From: Gemmatimonadaceae bacterium
GTDB lineage: Bacteria; Gemmatimonadota; Gemmatimonadetes; Gemmatimonadales; Gemmatimonadaceae
Assembly: GCA_035633115.1 (NCBI GenBank)
Contig: DASQFN010000103.1
Coordinates: 116,239-180,238 of the forward strand
DNA: 64,000 bases
Direction of reading: 5' to 3'
In this document: in pieces, positions 17,206 through 25,667 of the stretch
Layout of the letters: the number at the start of each line of letters is the position of its first letter
Position numbering within the stretch: position 1 is the stretch's first letter
Translations under genes and position numbers: made by a program
Notes under the pieces: generated by a model
Told to the model about the DNA's origin: nothing
Database searches by the model: none
The model's input: only the letters and a program-made list of their open reading frames with translations

Positions 17206-19884
17206 TTATACGTCACGTAAAGCAGTCATTGGCGTTTCACGGAAAACATCCCGCCCGGCGAGAAGGCCAATCGTAATCGTCAGCGCGAGCATCGCCGCCG
17301 CTATTGCGAGTGCAGAGCCGATTGCCGGTGAAAACGGTGTATCGAACACGTAATTCGTCAGTGCCCAGGCGCCGGCGATTGCCAGTAGCATTCCCGTCAG
17401 ACTTCCAAGCAGCCCAAGAAGAGAGTACTCGGCCAGAAGTATTCGCGCGATCTGCCCACGCGTTGCGCCCAGCGTCTTGAGAAGCACGCCCTCGCGAATG
17501 CGGTCGCGTCGCGTGGCCGCGACGGCCGCGAAGAGAACTGGAATTCCCATCGCCAGGCTGAACAGGGCCATGAAACGAATCGCGGTTGTGACCTTCGATG
17601 CAATCTTCTCGACCGACTCCTTGATCAGCGACAGATCGAGACTCGAAACGTTCGGAAATCGCGACACTACGTCGCGCTGCAGCCCAGCCACCGCATCAGG
17701 CCCGCTGACAGTGGAGAGAAGGACGTACTGCTTGGGTGCCGACTGAAGTGTCGGCGGCGAGAACACCGCGAAGAAGTTTGGCTGAAACCGCTGCCACGTA
17801 ACTTCCCGCAGGCTCGTGACACGAGCCGGGACCTGAACTCCCTGCACATCCCATGTGACGACGTCACCGATCCTGAGGCTCAGCTCTTCCGCAACATCCT
17901 GCGCCATTGAAACCTCTCCGGTGTCGCGACGCCCGCGAAGCGCCTCGGCGCCGAACCACTTACCAGCGACGAGCTTCTCCGACGACGAAACCTTGTCGCG
18001 ATAGGTCGAGCGATACTCGCGACGGAGCGCCCAGGAAGGGCGTCCCGCCCGATTCTGCCCTGATCTGCGCTCCGCGCCGCCGGAAGCCGATCGACCCTGC
18101 CGCTGTGAAGTTTTCCCGCCAACCGCCGTTTGTGGGCGAAGCGTATCGGCCGAGATATCCTCGACGGTTCGATCGTTGATCTTCGCGATTCTCATCGTGA
18201 CCACGGGTGCGACGTCCACTACTCGATACCCCGCAGCCCGGATTATCGAATCGATTGGTGCGCGCTGATCCTCCTGAACGTCGAAGAACACGAGATTAGC
18301 GCTCGACGCATCCATGCTGATCTTGAATTGGCCGAGCAGATTGCTCTGTACCAGATACAGCGTCGTGATCAGGAACGCGCCAAAGCCGAGCGAAAGCACT
18401 ACGGACTGCGTCTGATTCGCGGGCCGGTAGAGATTCGCCACGCCCTGTCGCACGACATACGGCCAACCGGTTCGGAGCGTTCTGCGCGCAACCCACGAGA
18501 GCAGCCAGGCGCTGGCGACGAGCACCGCAATCGCCCCGCCGGTTGCGGCGCTGATCCATAGTCCCTGCTCGAGATTAGTGGCGCGCAACAATGCGATCGC
18601 AACGATGCTTGCAACGAGCGCCGCATTCACGACAACGCGCGGCCAGTCGTTCCAGTGCATGCGGAGGACTTCCGCGTCAGCGTCGCGCCGCAGTGTCTGC
18701 AGTGGCGAGACGTTTCTCAGCGCCAGGAGCGGCCGAAGGGCGAAAATCAGCGCGATCCACCCTCCAATCAGAACGCCGGTGATTATTGCCTGAGGCTCCA
18801 GGGTGACGTCGACATCGACCGGTAGAAAGTCCTTCACCAGGAGTGGCAATCCAAACTGGATCGCGACGCCGAGAGCCGCGCCCGCCAGCGCGCCAAGAAT
18901 GCCCATTGCCGCCGCCTGAATCACGTACATCGCGAGAACCTGCTGGCTCGACGCGCCGAGGCAGCGCAGAATGGCGACTGTATCGATCTTTCGTGCGACA
19001 TAAGCACGAACCCCGCTGGCAACCCCGACTCCGCCGAGGAGCAGTGCGACGAGTCCAACGATCCCTATGAACTGGCTGAGCTGGTTGATCGAGCGCGACG
19101 ATCTGTCTTCAGTCTCCGTTACTGTGGAAACGTTGATTCGGGATTTGCGCAACTGGGGGCGGAAGGGCTTTACTACTTTGACGGGATCGCGGCTGGGGTC
19201 GAGCCGCCCGAGCACGGTGTATTCGGCGGTGCTTCCAAAGACGAGAAGCTGCGTCTGGGCGAGGTACTGCTCCGGAATGAAAACTCGCGGCCCGATGATC
19301 TCGGCGACGCCGGGCGTTCCGGGCACCAGCTTCAACGTGCCGATGATTCGAAAGCGGGCATACCCCAGGCTCAGCGTATCGCCGACGCGCGCCCCGAGCG
19401 TAACGAGCAGCGACGGATCGACGAGCGCGTTTGCGCCTTTCTGCAGCGCCGCCCATTGGCCGGCCGGCGTCGTCGTGATCTGCCCGTACAACGGGTAGTT
19501 CTCGCTCACTCCGCGAACCTGCGACAGCCTTGTGCGTCCGGTACGGGAAAGCAAAGCCATCGACGGAAATGTCACGACGCGCGCGTAGGTCGCCCCCGAT
19601 GCGCGAGCAATTGAATCGAGAATTGCGCCCTGAGCGGGAGTGAACACCTTGCGTGAGCGAAACGAAATGTCTCCGCCGAGGAGGGCGCGGGACTGATCGC
19701 GCACCGACCGGTCTACGTTTCCCGCGAAGGAATCGATTGCCACCAAGGCTGCCGCGCCGAGCGAGATGGCAGACATGTAGAGCAGGAGGCGCCGCCGCGC
19801 GCTCCGGCTCTCGCGCCACGTGAGGCTTATCAACTGGCGGAGTGAAGCCTTGCCGCGAGCCGATCCGATCGAAGGCGTAGTCAC
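17206..19884 (-). CDS. ABC transporter permease, FtsX/YbbP family
   Basis: An 892-residue permease with two FtsX modules. Membrane segments lie near the N-terminus (LLLYMSAISLGAAALVAID), a central group of about five (QFIGIVGLVALLLGGVGV through ALIFALRPLLAL and a second set to SAWLLSWVARRTL), and a C-terminal group (FMALFSLAMGIPVLFAAVAA onward). Extracytoplasmic MacB-like periplasmic core regions separate them. Length and layout match E. coli YbbP, an envelope permease of poorly defined substrate. The start overlaps the stop of the ATPase gene (ATGA), and the pair is divergent from a TesA-like esterase as in E. coli. A Gly/Arg/Ser-rich insert (around 18030-18110 in DNA) in the second soluble region is unusual. 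Confidence 0.9.
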   Translation of the reverse strand: MTTPSIGSARGKASLRQLISLTWRESRSARRRLLLYMSAISLGAAALVAIDSFAGNVDRSVRDQSRALLGGDISFRSRKVFTPAQGAILDSIARASGATYARVVTFPSMALLSRTGRTRLSQVRGVSENYPLYGQITTTPAGQWAALQKGANALVDPSLLVTLGARVGDTLSLGYARFRIIGTLKLVPGTPGVAEIIGPRVFIPEQYLAQTQLLVFGSTAEYTVLGRLDPSRDPVKVVKPFRPQLRKSRINVSTVTETEDRSSRSINQLSQFIGIVGLVALLLGGVGVASGVRAYVARKIDTVAILRCLGASSQQVLAMYVIQAAAMGILGALAGAALGVAIQFGLPLLVKDFLPVDVDVTLEPQAIITGVLIGGWIALIFALRPLLALRNVSPLQTLRRDADAEVLRMHWNDWPRVVVNAALVASIVAIALLRATNLEQGLWISAATGGAIAVLVASAWLLSWVARRTLRTGWPYVVRQGVANLYRPANQTQSVVLSLGFGAFLITTLYLVQSNLLGQFKISMDASSANLVFFDVQEDQRAPIDSIIRAAGYRVVDVAPVVTMRIAKINDRTVEDISADTLRPQTAVGGKTSQRQGRSASGGAERRSGQNRAGRPSWALRREYRSTYRDKVSSSEKLVAGKWFGAEALRGRRDTGEVSMAQDVAEELSLRIGDVVTWDVQGVQVPARVTSLREVTWQRFQPNFFAVFSPPTLQSAPKQYVLLSTVSGPDAVAGLQRDVVSRFPNVSSLDLSLIKESVEKIASKVTTAIRFMALFSLAMGIPVLFAAVAATRRDRIREGVLLKTLGATRGQIARILLAEYSLLGLLGSLTGMLLAIAGAWALTNYVFDTPFSPAIGSALAIAAAMLALTITIGLLAGRDVFRETPMTALRDV

Positions 19885-20597
19885 TGAGCAGCCACTGCGG
19901 CGTCAGCTACGACACCCGCGTCGATGGAGAGGGTGCCGTCGCTCACGACTCTGCCGTCGCTCAGCCGTATCGTGCGCCCCGCCCGCGCCGCGAGCGAGGC
20001 GTCGTGGGTCACCAGAACAATCGTCGAGCCAGAATCCCGGTTGAGCGACGCAAGCAGATCGAACACTCGCGCACCGCTGGCAGCGTCCAGATTTCCAGTC
20101 GGCTCGTCGGCAAAGAGTATTCGCGGCGAATTCGCGAAAGCGCGTGCAAGAGCAACGCGCTGCTGCTCGCCTCCCGAGAGCTGCATGGGGAAATGGTGCC
20201 CGCGCTGCTCGAGGCCAACCCGCTCGAGAAGCTCCCGTGCGCGCTCCGACGCACCGTCGTTACCCTGGAGCTCGAGTGGAACCTGAATGTTCTCCCGTGC
20301 CGTCAGCGTCGGAATGAGCTGGAACGTCTGAAAGACGAAGCCGACTTTTTCGCCCCGGAGCCGGGCCCGCTCGTTTTCGGACATGGTCGTCAGGTCGTGA
20401 CCGTCGAGGATCACCGTGCCCCGAGTCGGAGTATCAAGACCTGCGAGGAGCCCGAGCAGAGTTGTCTTGCCGCTGCCCGAGGGCCCGACGATTGCCACGA
20501 AATCGCCCTGGGGTATGGTGAATGACACATCCTTCAGAACGGCAAGGTTCTGATCACCGCTCCTGTATTCCCGCGTAACTTCCTTTGCAATGAGCAT
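19881..20597 (-). CDS. ABC transporter ATP-binding protein, LolD/YbbA type
   Basis: A 238-residue ATPase that drives the neighbouring FtsX permease. Walker A is GPSGSGKTT, followed by GLLAGLDTPTRGTV; the Q-loop lies in FVFQTFQLIPTLTARENI; the signature is LSGGEQQRVALARA; Walker B is ILFADEPTGNLD; the switch His is in VLVTHD. The TRGTVxLDGxDL and ENxxVPLEL patterns are typical of the LolD/MacB/YbbA group. The open frame runs on to 21035, but the upstream 146 codons are the antisense of the TesA-like gene; MLIAKEVTREYRSG at 20597 is the natural start. That start codon overlaps the start of the divergent esterase. Confidence 0.9.
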   Translation of the reverse strand: MLIAKEVTREYRSGDQNLAVLKDVSFTIPQGDFVAIVGPSGSGKTTLLGLLAGLDTPTRGTVILDGHDLTTMSENERARLRGEKVGFVFQTFQLIPTLTARENIQVPLELQGNDGASERARELLERVGLEQRGHHFPMQLSGGEQQRVALARAFANSPRILFADEPTGNLDAASGARVFDLLASLNRDSGSTIVLVTHDASLAARAGRTIRLSDGRVVSDGTLSIDAGVVADAAVAAQ

Positions 20598-21345
20598 GAA
20601 GATTTCTTGGATTGTATTGCTGGGCGCCCTGGTTGCGTGCCAGCCGGAGCGAAATATGGATGGTGCGACAGCGGCCAAGCGGGCTTCCGCGGATGCCGTA
20701 CCGGCAGCGGATTCTCCCAGTGCATCGAACGGCGAAAGCACCGCGAAGGATTCGGCTCGAGCGAAAGTTAGCGTGCTGTTCTTCGGAACGAGTCTGACTG
20801 CGGGATACGGCCTCGACCCGTCGCAGGCGTTTCCGGTGATGGTCGCGGCCAAGGCGGCGGCGGAAGGAGTGCCGATCACCGCGATCAATGCTGGTCTTTC
20901 AGGTGAGACGTCGGCCGGCGCGCTGCGCCGCATCGACTGGGTGCTCAAGAATCCGGTGGACGTCGTCGTTGTGGAAACAGGAGGAAACGATGCGCTGCGC
21001 GCGCTCGACGCAAGCGCGCTCAAATCGAATCTCACGGCAATCGTCGGCCGGATACGAAAGGCTCAGCCAGGAGCAAAGATTCTGCTCGCCGTCATGGAGG
21101 CGCCGCCGAATTTTGGCGCGCGGTACACGGCGGGCTTCCGGGAAGCGTACGCGACTGTCGCCAGGAACGAGAGTGTGACACTGGTGCCGTTTCTGCTCGA
21201 CCGCGTTGCCGGACATCCTGCGCTGAATCAGGAGGACGGCATCCATCCGAACCTCGCGGGCGAGCGGATTGTTGCCGACAACGTGTGGCGTGCCTTGAAG
21301 CCTGTCGTCGCAGAGATCTACGCATCGTGGCGAGATCGCGGATAG
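20590..21345 (+). CDS. TesA-like SGNH-hydrolase arylesterase/thioesterase lipoprotein
   Basis: A 251-residue SGNH-family esterase. The signal MKISWIVLLGALVAC gives a lipidated Cys, then a 50-residue low-complexity Ala/Ser linker. Block I is FFGTSLTAGYGLDPSQAFP, with Ser as nucleophile; the usual GDSL reads GTSL here. Block III is GGNDALRALD (the Asn oxyanion residue) and block V is DGIHPNLAGERIV (Asp and His of the triad). E. coli TesA is a multifunctional periplasmic lysophospholipase/thioesterase. The start is ATG 20590 or 20596 and overlaps the ATPase start on the other strand. The pairing with ybbA/ybbP-like genes is conserved and suggests a joint envelope-lipid role, which is inference. 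Confidence 0.88.
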   Translation: MSMKISWIVLLGALVACQPERNMDGATAAKRASADAVPAADSPSASNGESTAKDSARAKVSVLFFGTSLTAGYGLDPSQAFPVMVAAKAAAEGVPITAINAGLSGETSAGALRRIDWVLKNPVDVVVVETGGNDALRALDASALKSNLTAIVGRIRKAQPGAKILLAVMEAPPNFGARYTAGFREAYATVARNESVTLVPFLLDRVAGHPALNQEDGIHPNLAGERIVADNVWRALKPVVAEIYASWRDRG

Positions 21346-21441
21346 GCATTTCTGGTCCAAATCATCGTGCGTTTGTTGCCTCAAACTGCGATTTCCCGCT
21401 AAATTTAAAGGCTATCCCCGAAACTGTTTCCGGACCGACTT

Positions 21442-22005
21442 ATGGCTTTCCCCGCGACACAAATCAGACGCGGAATGGTCCTCGTTTTCGAGGGGGATCC
21501 CTGCCGCGTGCTCGAATTTCGTCACCACACGCCCGGAAATCTCCGGGCCATGGTGCAGGCCAAGCTGAGAAATCTTCGCAGCGGCTCCAGCTTCGAGCAT
21601 CGCTTTCGCGCGGCGGATACCGTCGAAAAAGCGTCGATGGAAACGCACGACCTCGAGTTCATGTACCAGGGTGGTGACACTTACCACTTTATGAACACCG
21701 AGAACTACGATCAGATCGAGATGGATTCGGAAACACTCGGCGACTACGCGCAGTGGATGCAGCCGGGTATGAAGATCCAGGCCGAGTACTACAATGGCCG
21801 CCCGATTGGGATCGATCTTCCGAACTCGATGGTATTCGAGGTGGTGGATACTTCGGTCGTGATGAAGACGGCCACGAAGACGGCCTCGACGAAGCCCGCG
21901 AAGCTCGAGAACGGAGTCACGATCAACGTTCCCGAGTTCGTCCGCACCGGTGAGAAGGTCCGTGTGAATCCGAACACCGGCGAATATCTCGACAGGGCAA
22001 AGTAG
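21442..22005 (+). CDS. efp: Translation elongation factor P, non-lysine loop variant
   Basis: A 187-residue EF-P, which rescues ribosomes stalled at polyproline. KOW-like N-domain (IRRGMVLVFEGDPCRVLEF), then two OB domains (GDTYHFMNTENYDQI, PIGIDLPNSMVFEVVDT) ending VNPNTGEYLDRAK as in the family. The tip loop reads HHTPGNLRAMVQAKLRN. By alignment the residue matching E. coli Lys34, or the rhamnosylated Arg32 of Pseudomonas, is Asn33, with Leu34 and Arg35 following. So the usual lysylation or rhamnosylation site is missing and this belongs to a subfamily with a TPGN loop. A deoxyhypusine-synthase-like gene occurs about 39 kb away, but it cannot act on a lysine at this position. Confidence 0.95.
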   Translation: MAFPATQIRRGMVLVFEGDPCRVLEFRHHTPGNLRAMVQAKLRNLRSGSSFEHRFRAADTVEKASMETHDLEFMYQGGDTYHFMNTENYDQIEMDSETLGDYAQWMQPGMKIQAEYYNGRPIGIDLPNSMVFEVVDTSVVMKTATKTASTKPAKLENGVTINVPEFVRTGEKVRVNPNTGEYLDRAK

Positions 22006-22021
22006 CGCGATTAAGATGCAG

Positions 22022-22071
22022 GACGCAGGTGCACGACGCAGGCGCACGACGCGGTTGCACGACGCAGGTGA
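22022..22071. repeat. Short tandem repeat, 13-bp unit, about four copies
   Basis: Imperfect tandem units GACGCAGGTGCAC, GACGCAGGCGCAC, GACGCGGTTGCAC and GACGCAGGTGACA fill the 70-bp gap between efp and tRNA-His. Units differ at one to three positions. It may be a slippage-generated minisatellite; no function is evident. Confidence 0.75.
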
Positions 22072-22074
22072 CAT

Positions 22075-22149
22075 GGTGGCTGTAGCTCAATCGGTTAGAG
22101 CACCGGACTGTGGCTCCGGGGGTTGCGGGTTCAATTCCCGTCAGCCACC
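22075..22149 (+). tRNA. tRNA-His (GTG)
   Basis: Acceptor stem GTGGCTG / CAGCCAC with the extra 5' G (22075) opposite a C discriminator, as required for tRNA-His. The anticodon loop in GGACTGTGGCTCC gives anticodon GTG. The T-arm is GCGGGTTCAATTCCCGT. CCA is not encoded. Confidence 0.93.
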
Positions 22150-22193
22150 CTCCCGCGACGCACTCGGAGTAAGCGAGATCGAAAGCGGATTGT

Positions 22194-22266
22194 AGGTCCG
22201 TAGCTCAATTGGTAGAGCACCGGTCTCCAAAACCGGCGGTTGCAGGTTCGATTCCTGCCGGGCCTG
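22194..22266 (+). tRNA. tRNA-Trp (CCA)
   Basis: Acceptor AGGTCCG / CGGGCCT, D-arm TAGCTCAATTGGTAGAGCA, anticodon loop CTCCAAA giving CCA, T-arm GCAGGTTCGATTCCTGC, discriminator G. It lies 45 bp after tRNA-His and may share its transcript. CCA is not encoded. Confidence 0.93.
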
Positions 22267-22344
22267 TGAAGCTCGATACAAGGCAAAGAATCACTGCCGG
22301 AACGCGCGGTGAACTACAGAAATACGGCGGTGAACTACCGCATT

Positions 22345-22852
22345 GCCCGGGATTGCTCGGGCGCCCGATCCCGCGGACTCACCGTCGGCCCGACACCCCC
22401 CTTCAGAGGCCTCGGATCTTCAAAACGACGGTGCCGGGCGGTTCACCGATGTAACAGTGCAATACGCGCGACCCGTGGCCGGCCGGCGCGGATGTATGTC
22501 CACGATTTCTTCAACGACGGCTCGCTTGAACAGATCGTGACGTTTTTCAGGAATGGTGTCAGCTATCCGCTTGCGGGGCGCGACGAGCTCGTGAGAGTCA
22601 CGCCGGTCCGGGGGCGCTACGACGCAAGCTATGGCCTCTTGCTTCGCGGCGACGGAGGCGGTCGTTTTCTGTCCGTCGAAATGGGGAAAAGCGGAGTCGC
22701 GATCGAAGGAAAGGTTCGCCGGCTGACGTCCCTGCGGCGTGCAGGGGGCGACCGCGTGATCGTTGCTGCGCGGAACAACGACAAGCTTCAGCTGCTTCAT
22801 CCTCTGCGCTCGAGCGGGGCAGGGAGCAAACAACTTCTCACCAACAAACGCC
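22345..22852 (+). pseudogene. Relic of an FG-GAP/VCBS (ASPIC/UnbV-type) repeat protein gene
   Basis: The stretch between tRNA-Trp and the symporter holds several collinear pieces of one protein in two frames. GRPIPR...RPDTPL is followed, after a frame change at about 22420, by QNDGAGRFTDVTVQYARP (22421-22474). Another frame change leads to VHDFFNDGSLEQIVTFFRNG (from 22498) and SYPLAGRDELVR. GRYDASYGLLLRGDGGGRF and a C-terminal VIVAARNNDKLQLLHP (to about 22805) continue in that frame. NDGxGRFTDVT and DFxNDGSLE are hallmarks of FG-GAP proteins, in which these blocks are normally separated by 60-200 further residues. The gene has therefore lost its N-terminus and internal segments and is frameshifted. 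The 406-residue open frame spanning it is fortuitous. Confidence 0.65.
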
Positions 22853-24463
22853 ATGACGAATCTGCACATCGTGGACCTGCTGGTGATCGCGGCCTACTTC
22901 CTCGTGCTGGCAGGGATCGCGTTATGGGCCGCCCGGCGCAAGAAGAATGTCAGCTCCGATTACTTTCTCGCGGGCCGCGATGTGGGCTGGCTCGCGGTTG
23001 GCGCCAGCCTCTTCGCATCGAACATCGGAAGCGAGCATCTCGTGGGACTGGCCGGCACCGGAGCCGCAAGCGGGCTCGCAGTAGGCCACTTCGAGCTGCT
23101 CGCGAGCTTCATCCTGCTGCTTCTTGGTTGGCTGTTCGTTCCGTTCTACCTGCGGAGCGGCGTGTACACGATGCCCGAGTTCCTGGAGCTCCGATACAAC
23201 TCCGCTTCGCGCGCGTACTTCACGTGGGTGTCAATAGTGGGATACGTGCTCACGAAGATCAGTGTGACCCTGTTCGCGGGTGGCATCGTGATGCGGGCGG
23301 TCACCGGACTCGATTTCTGGACGAGCGCGGCAATTCTGGTCGTCATTACGGGTCTGTACGTCATTTTCGGCGGGCTACGCGCCGTGATCTATACAGAGGT
23401 GATGCAGACACTCGTACTGATCGTCGGTGCGGTGGTGCTTACCTTCGTCGGCCTCGGGGCCGTGGGAGGTTGGTCGGGGCTCGAAGCTCGCGTGCCGCCG
23501 GACTTCTTCTCCATGTGGAAGCCCTCTGACCATCCTGCCTTCCCCTGGACCGGAGTGTTGTTCGGAGCACCGATCCTCGGCATCTGGTACTGGTGTACGG
23601 ACCAGGTCATCGTGCAGCGTGTACTCGCGGCGCGCAACATAAGAGAGGCCCGTCGCGGGACGATCTTTGCCGGATTTCTGAAGATCCTTCCTGTGTTCAT
23701 CTTCGTTCTCCCTGGCATGATCGCCGCGGCCCTGTACGAGGATGTCCGGACAGGTTCGGCCGATTCCGCCTTTCCCGTGCTCGTGTCGCGGTTGCTCCCT
23801 ATCGGGCTGAAAGGTCTGGTCCTCGCAGGAATGCTTGCTGCGCTCATGAGCTCGCTCGCCTCCGCATTCAACTCCGCCTCGACCCTGCTGACATGGGACG
23901 TCTACCGCAAGTGGAGGCCGGACGCGAGCGAAGCGCGATTGGTGGCCGTCGGACGCGTGGCTACCGTGATCCTGGTTGTTCTCGGCCTCGCCTGGATCCC
24001 TTTCATGAAATACATCTCGCCACAGCTCTACATCTACCTTCAGAGCGTCCAGGCGTACATCGCGCCGCCGATTGCGGCATGCTTCCTTCTTGGGATCATG
24101 AGTCCGCGACTGAACGGCCGCGGCGCGCTCGCGGCTTTGTGGACGGGCTTCGTGATTGGCTTCGCCCGTCTCGTTCTCGAGCTCTCCAAGTCCAAGCTGC
24201 CGCCCGATACGCTGTGGTCATGGATTGCGGGGATCAACTTCCTTCATTTCGCCGCACTGCTGTTCGCACTCTGCAGCGCGATCCTGATAGTAGTCAGCTT
24301 CCTCACTCCGCCGCCCGCGCCAGACCGCGTTGCTGACCTCACGCTCCAGACGGCGACAAAGGAGGTCGATACCGCGGACACTCCGGCCGAGCGGCGGTTG
24401 ACGATCGCGCTGTCGCTGCTGCTTGCGGCGACGATCGGCGTAATCTGGATCATCTTCCGATAA
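22853..24463 (+). CDS. Sodium:solute symporter (SSS/SLC5 family)
   Basis: A 536-residue membrane transporter of the LeuT-fold SSS family, probably importing a sugar or similar solute with Na+. The ATG at 22853 starts MTNLHIVDLLVIAAYFLVLAG with the first helix correctly placed; the ORF extension to 22763 belongs to the FG-GAP relic. SSS marks include SSDYFLAGRDVGWLAVGASL, FASNIGSEHLVGLAG and the helix before TVLLTWDVYRKW-type STLLTWDVYRKWRP. About 13 to 14 hydrophobic segments are seen. GSEHLVGLAGTGA resembles the SGLT/VPS-like sugar branch. No Shine-Dalgarno motif is obvious. An oxidoreductase gene follows in the same direction. Confidence 0.9.
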   Translation: MTNLHIVDLLVIAAYFLVLAGIALWAARRKKNVSSDYFLAGRDVGWLAVGASLFASNIGSEHLVGLAGTGAASGLAVGHFELLASFILLLLGWLFVPFYLRSGVYTMPEFLELRYNSASRAYFTWVSIVGYVLTKISVTLFAGGIVMRAVTGLDFWTSAAILVVITGLYVIFGGLRAVIYTEVMQTLVLIVGAVVLTFVGLGAVGGWSGLEARVPPDFFSMWKPSDHPAFPWTGVLFGAPILGIWYWCTDQVIVQRVLAARNIREARRGTIFAGFLKILPVFIFVLPGMIAAALYEDVRTGSADSAFPVLVSRLLPIGLKGLVLAGMLAALMSSLASAFNSASTLLTWDVYRKWRPDASEARLVAVGRVATVILVVLGLAWIPFMKYISPQLYIYLQSVQAYIAPPIAACFLLGIMSPRLNGRGALAALWTGFVIGFARLVLELSKSKLPPDTLWSWIAGINFLHFAALLFALCSAILIVVSFLTPPPAPDRVADLTLQTATKEVDTADTPAERRLTIALSLLLAATIGVIWIIFR

Positions 24464-24537
24464 AGGACCCGATACCGCTGAAACCGCATGACAGTTCGGC
24501 ACAGCTTGGATACTTTCCAGCCGGCAACGAAACGGTA

Positions 24538-25614
24538 CTGACAATTCCCGAAACAGCGGATCCGACCAGCGAGTTTCGAGTTGGACTGATCGGTTATGGA
24601 CTCGCCGGCGCGGTGTTTCATGCTCCGCTGATCGAGGCGACACCGGGGCTCAGTCTCGCGGCGATCGTAACGAGTAACGAGGAACGCCGGGACGACGCGC
24701 GACGAGCGCATCCGCGCGCAACGATCTTCCACGACACGACACAGCTATGGGCTCACGCGCAGGAGCTCGATCTTGTCGTCGTCGCCTCTCCGAATAGAAC
24801 ACACGTCCCGCTTGCTTTGACCGCGCTCGCCGCGGGCCTCCATGTCGTCGTCGACAAGCCGCTGGCGCCGACTGCGGCAGAGGGTCGTCGCCTGATCGAC
24901 GAAGCGCGCAAGCGAGGGCGCATGCTAACGGTATTTCAGAATCGACGATGGGACGGCGATTTTCTCACCGTCCAGCGTCTGTTGAGCGAGGGAGCGCTCG
25001 GCGCCCCTCTGCGTTTCGAGTCACGCTTCGACCGATGGCGGCCGGTTCCAAAAGGTGGATGGCGCGAGGAGGGCGCTCCGGAAGAGGCGGGCGGGCTGCT
25101 GTACGATCTCGGGAGTCATCTCATCGATCAAGCATTGGTTCTGTTCGGTCCTGCGAGTCACGTTTACGCTGAGCTCGACCGCCGCCGCCCCTCGGTTGAG
25201 GTTGACGACGACGCTTTCGTCGCGCTTACCCACGCGTCGGGTGTGCGCTCTCACCTTTTCATGAGTGTAGTGGCTGCGCAACCCGGTCCGCGGTTTCGCG
25301 TTCTCGGGAGCGAAGCTGCGTACGTGAAGCATGGACTCGACGTACAGGAAGCCGCCCTTCGGAGCAATCCTCGCGTCGATTCCACGGGTTTTGGAGAGGA
25401 TCCGCGTGACGCGTGGGGACTTCTGGGACAAGGTGATGAAACGCGCCCGGTCACGACTGAGGTTGGAGGCTACCAGCGTTTCTACGAAGGAGTTGTCGTT
25501 GCACTCCGAGGTGGCGCTCCGCCACCCGTCGATCCCGCCGATGCTGTGGCTGCGCTCGAGATCATCGAAGCCGCGCGACGCTCCTCCGAGGAGAGAAGTC
25601 TGATCCGGCTGTGA
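24538..25614 (+). CDS. Gfo/Idh/MocA family NAD(P)-dependent oxidoreductase
   Basis: An oxidoreductase of about 350 residues acting on sugars or cyclitols. The Rossmann motif GLIGYGLAG (GxGxxG, from about 24583) is followed by VVVASPNRTHVPLALTALAAG, the VVDKP signature that carries the catalytic Lys, and a C-terminal Gfo/Idh domain (GGLLYDLGSHLIDQAL). The start is unclear: the first in-frame GTG at 24613 would cut off the Rossmann motif, and no in-frame ATG, GTG or TTG exists between the symporter stop and the motif. CTG at 24538 is used here as a placeholder. An out-of-frame ATG at 24488 raises the chance of a small frameshift. It is probably co-transcribed with the symporter. Confidence 0.85.
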   Translation: MTIPETADPTSEFRVGLIGYGLAGAVFHAPLIEATPGLSLAAIVTSNEERRDDARRAHPRATIFHDTTQLWAHAQELDLVVVASPNRTHVPLALTALAAGLHVVVDKPLAPTAAEGRRLIDEARKRGRMLTVFQNRRWDGDFLTVQRLLSEGALGAPLRFESRFDRWRPVPKGGWREEGAPEEAGGLLYDLGSHLIDQALVLFGPASHVYAELDRRRPSVEVDDDAFVALTHASGVRSHLFMSVVAAQPGPRFRVLGSEAAYVKHGLDVQEAALRSNPRVDSTGFGEDPRDAWGLLGQGDETRPVTTEVGGYQRFYEGVVVALRGGAPPPVDPADAVAALEIIEAARRSSEERSLIRL

Positions 25615-25667
25615 TCGTAAGACGGCTCCAATTGTGCCAGATTTGCACAAATTGTGTTACACCACTG

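Noticed and set aside
22309..23529. A 406-residue plus-strand open frame
   Set aside because: Its first part reads the FG-GAP relic, but the rest is a shifted frame of the symporter; no single protein is encoded.
25630..25655. TTGTGC-N7-GCACAA inverted repeat between convergent genes
   Set aside because: It could be an operator, but it lies downstream of both genes and lacks the T-run expected of a terminator, so no function is assigned.
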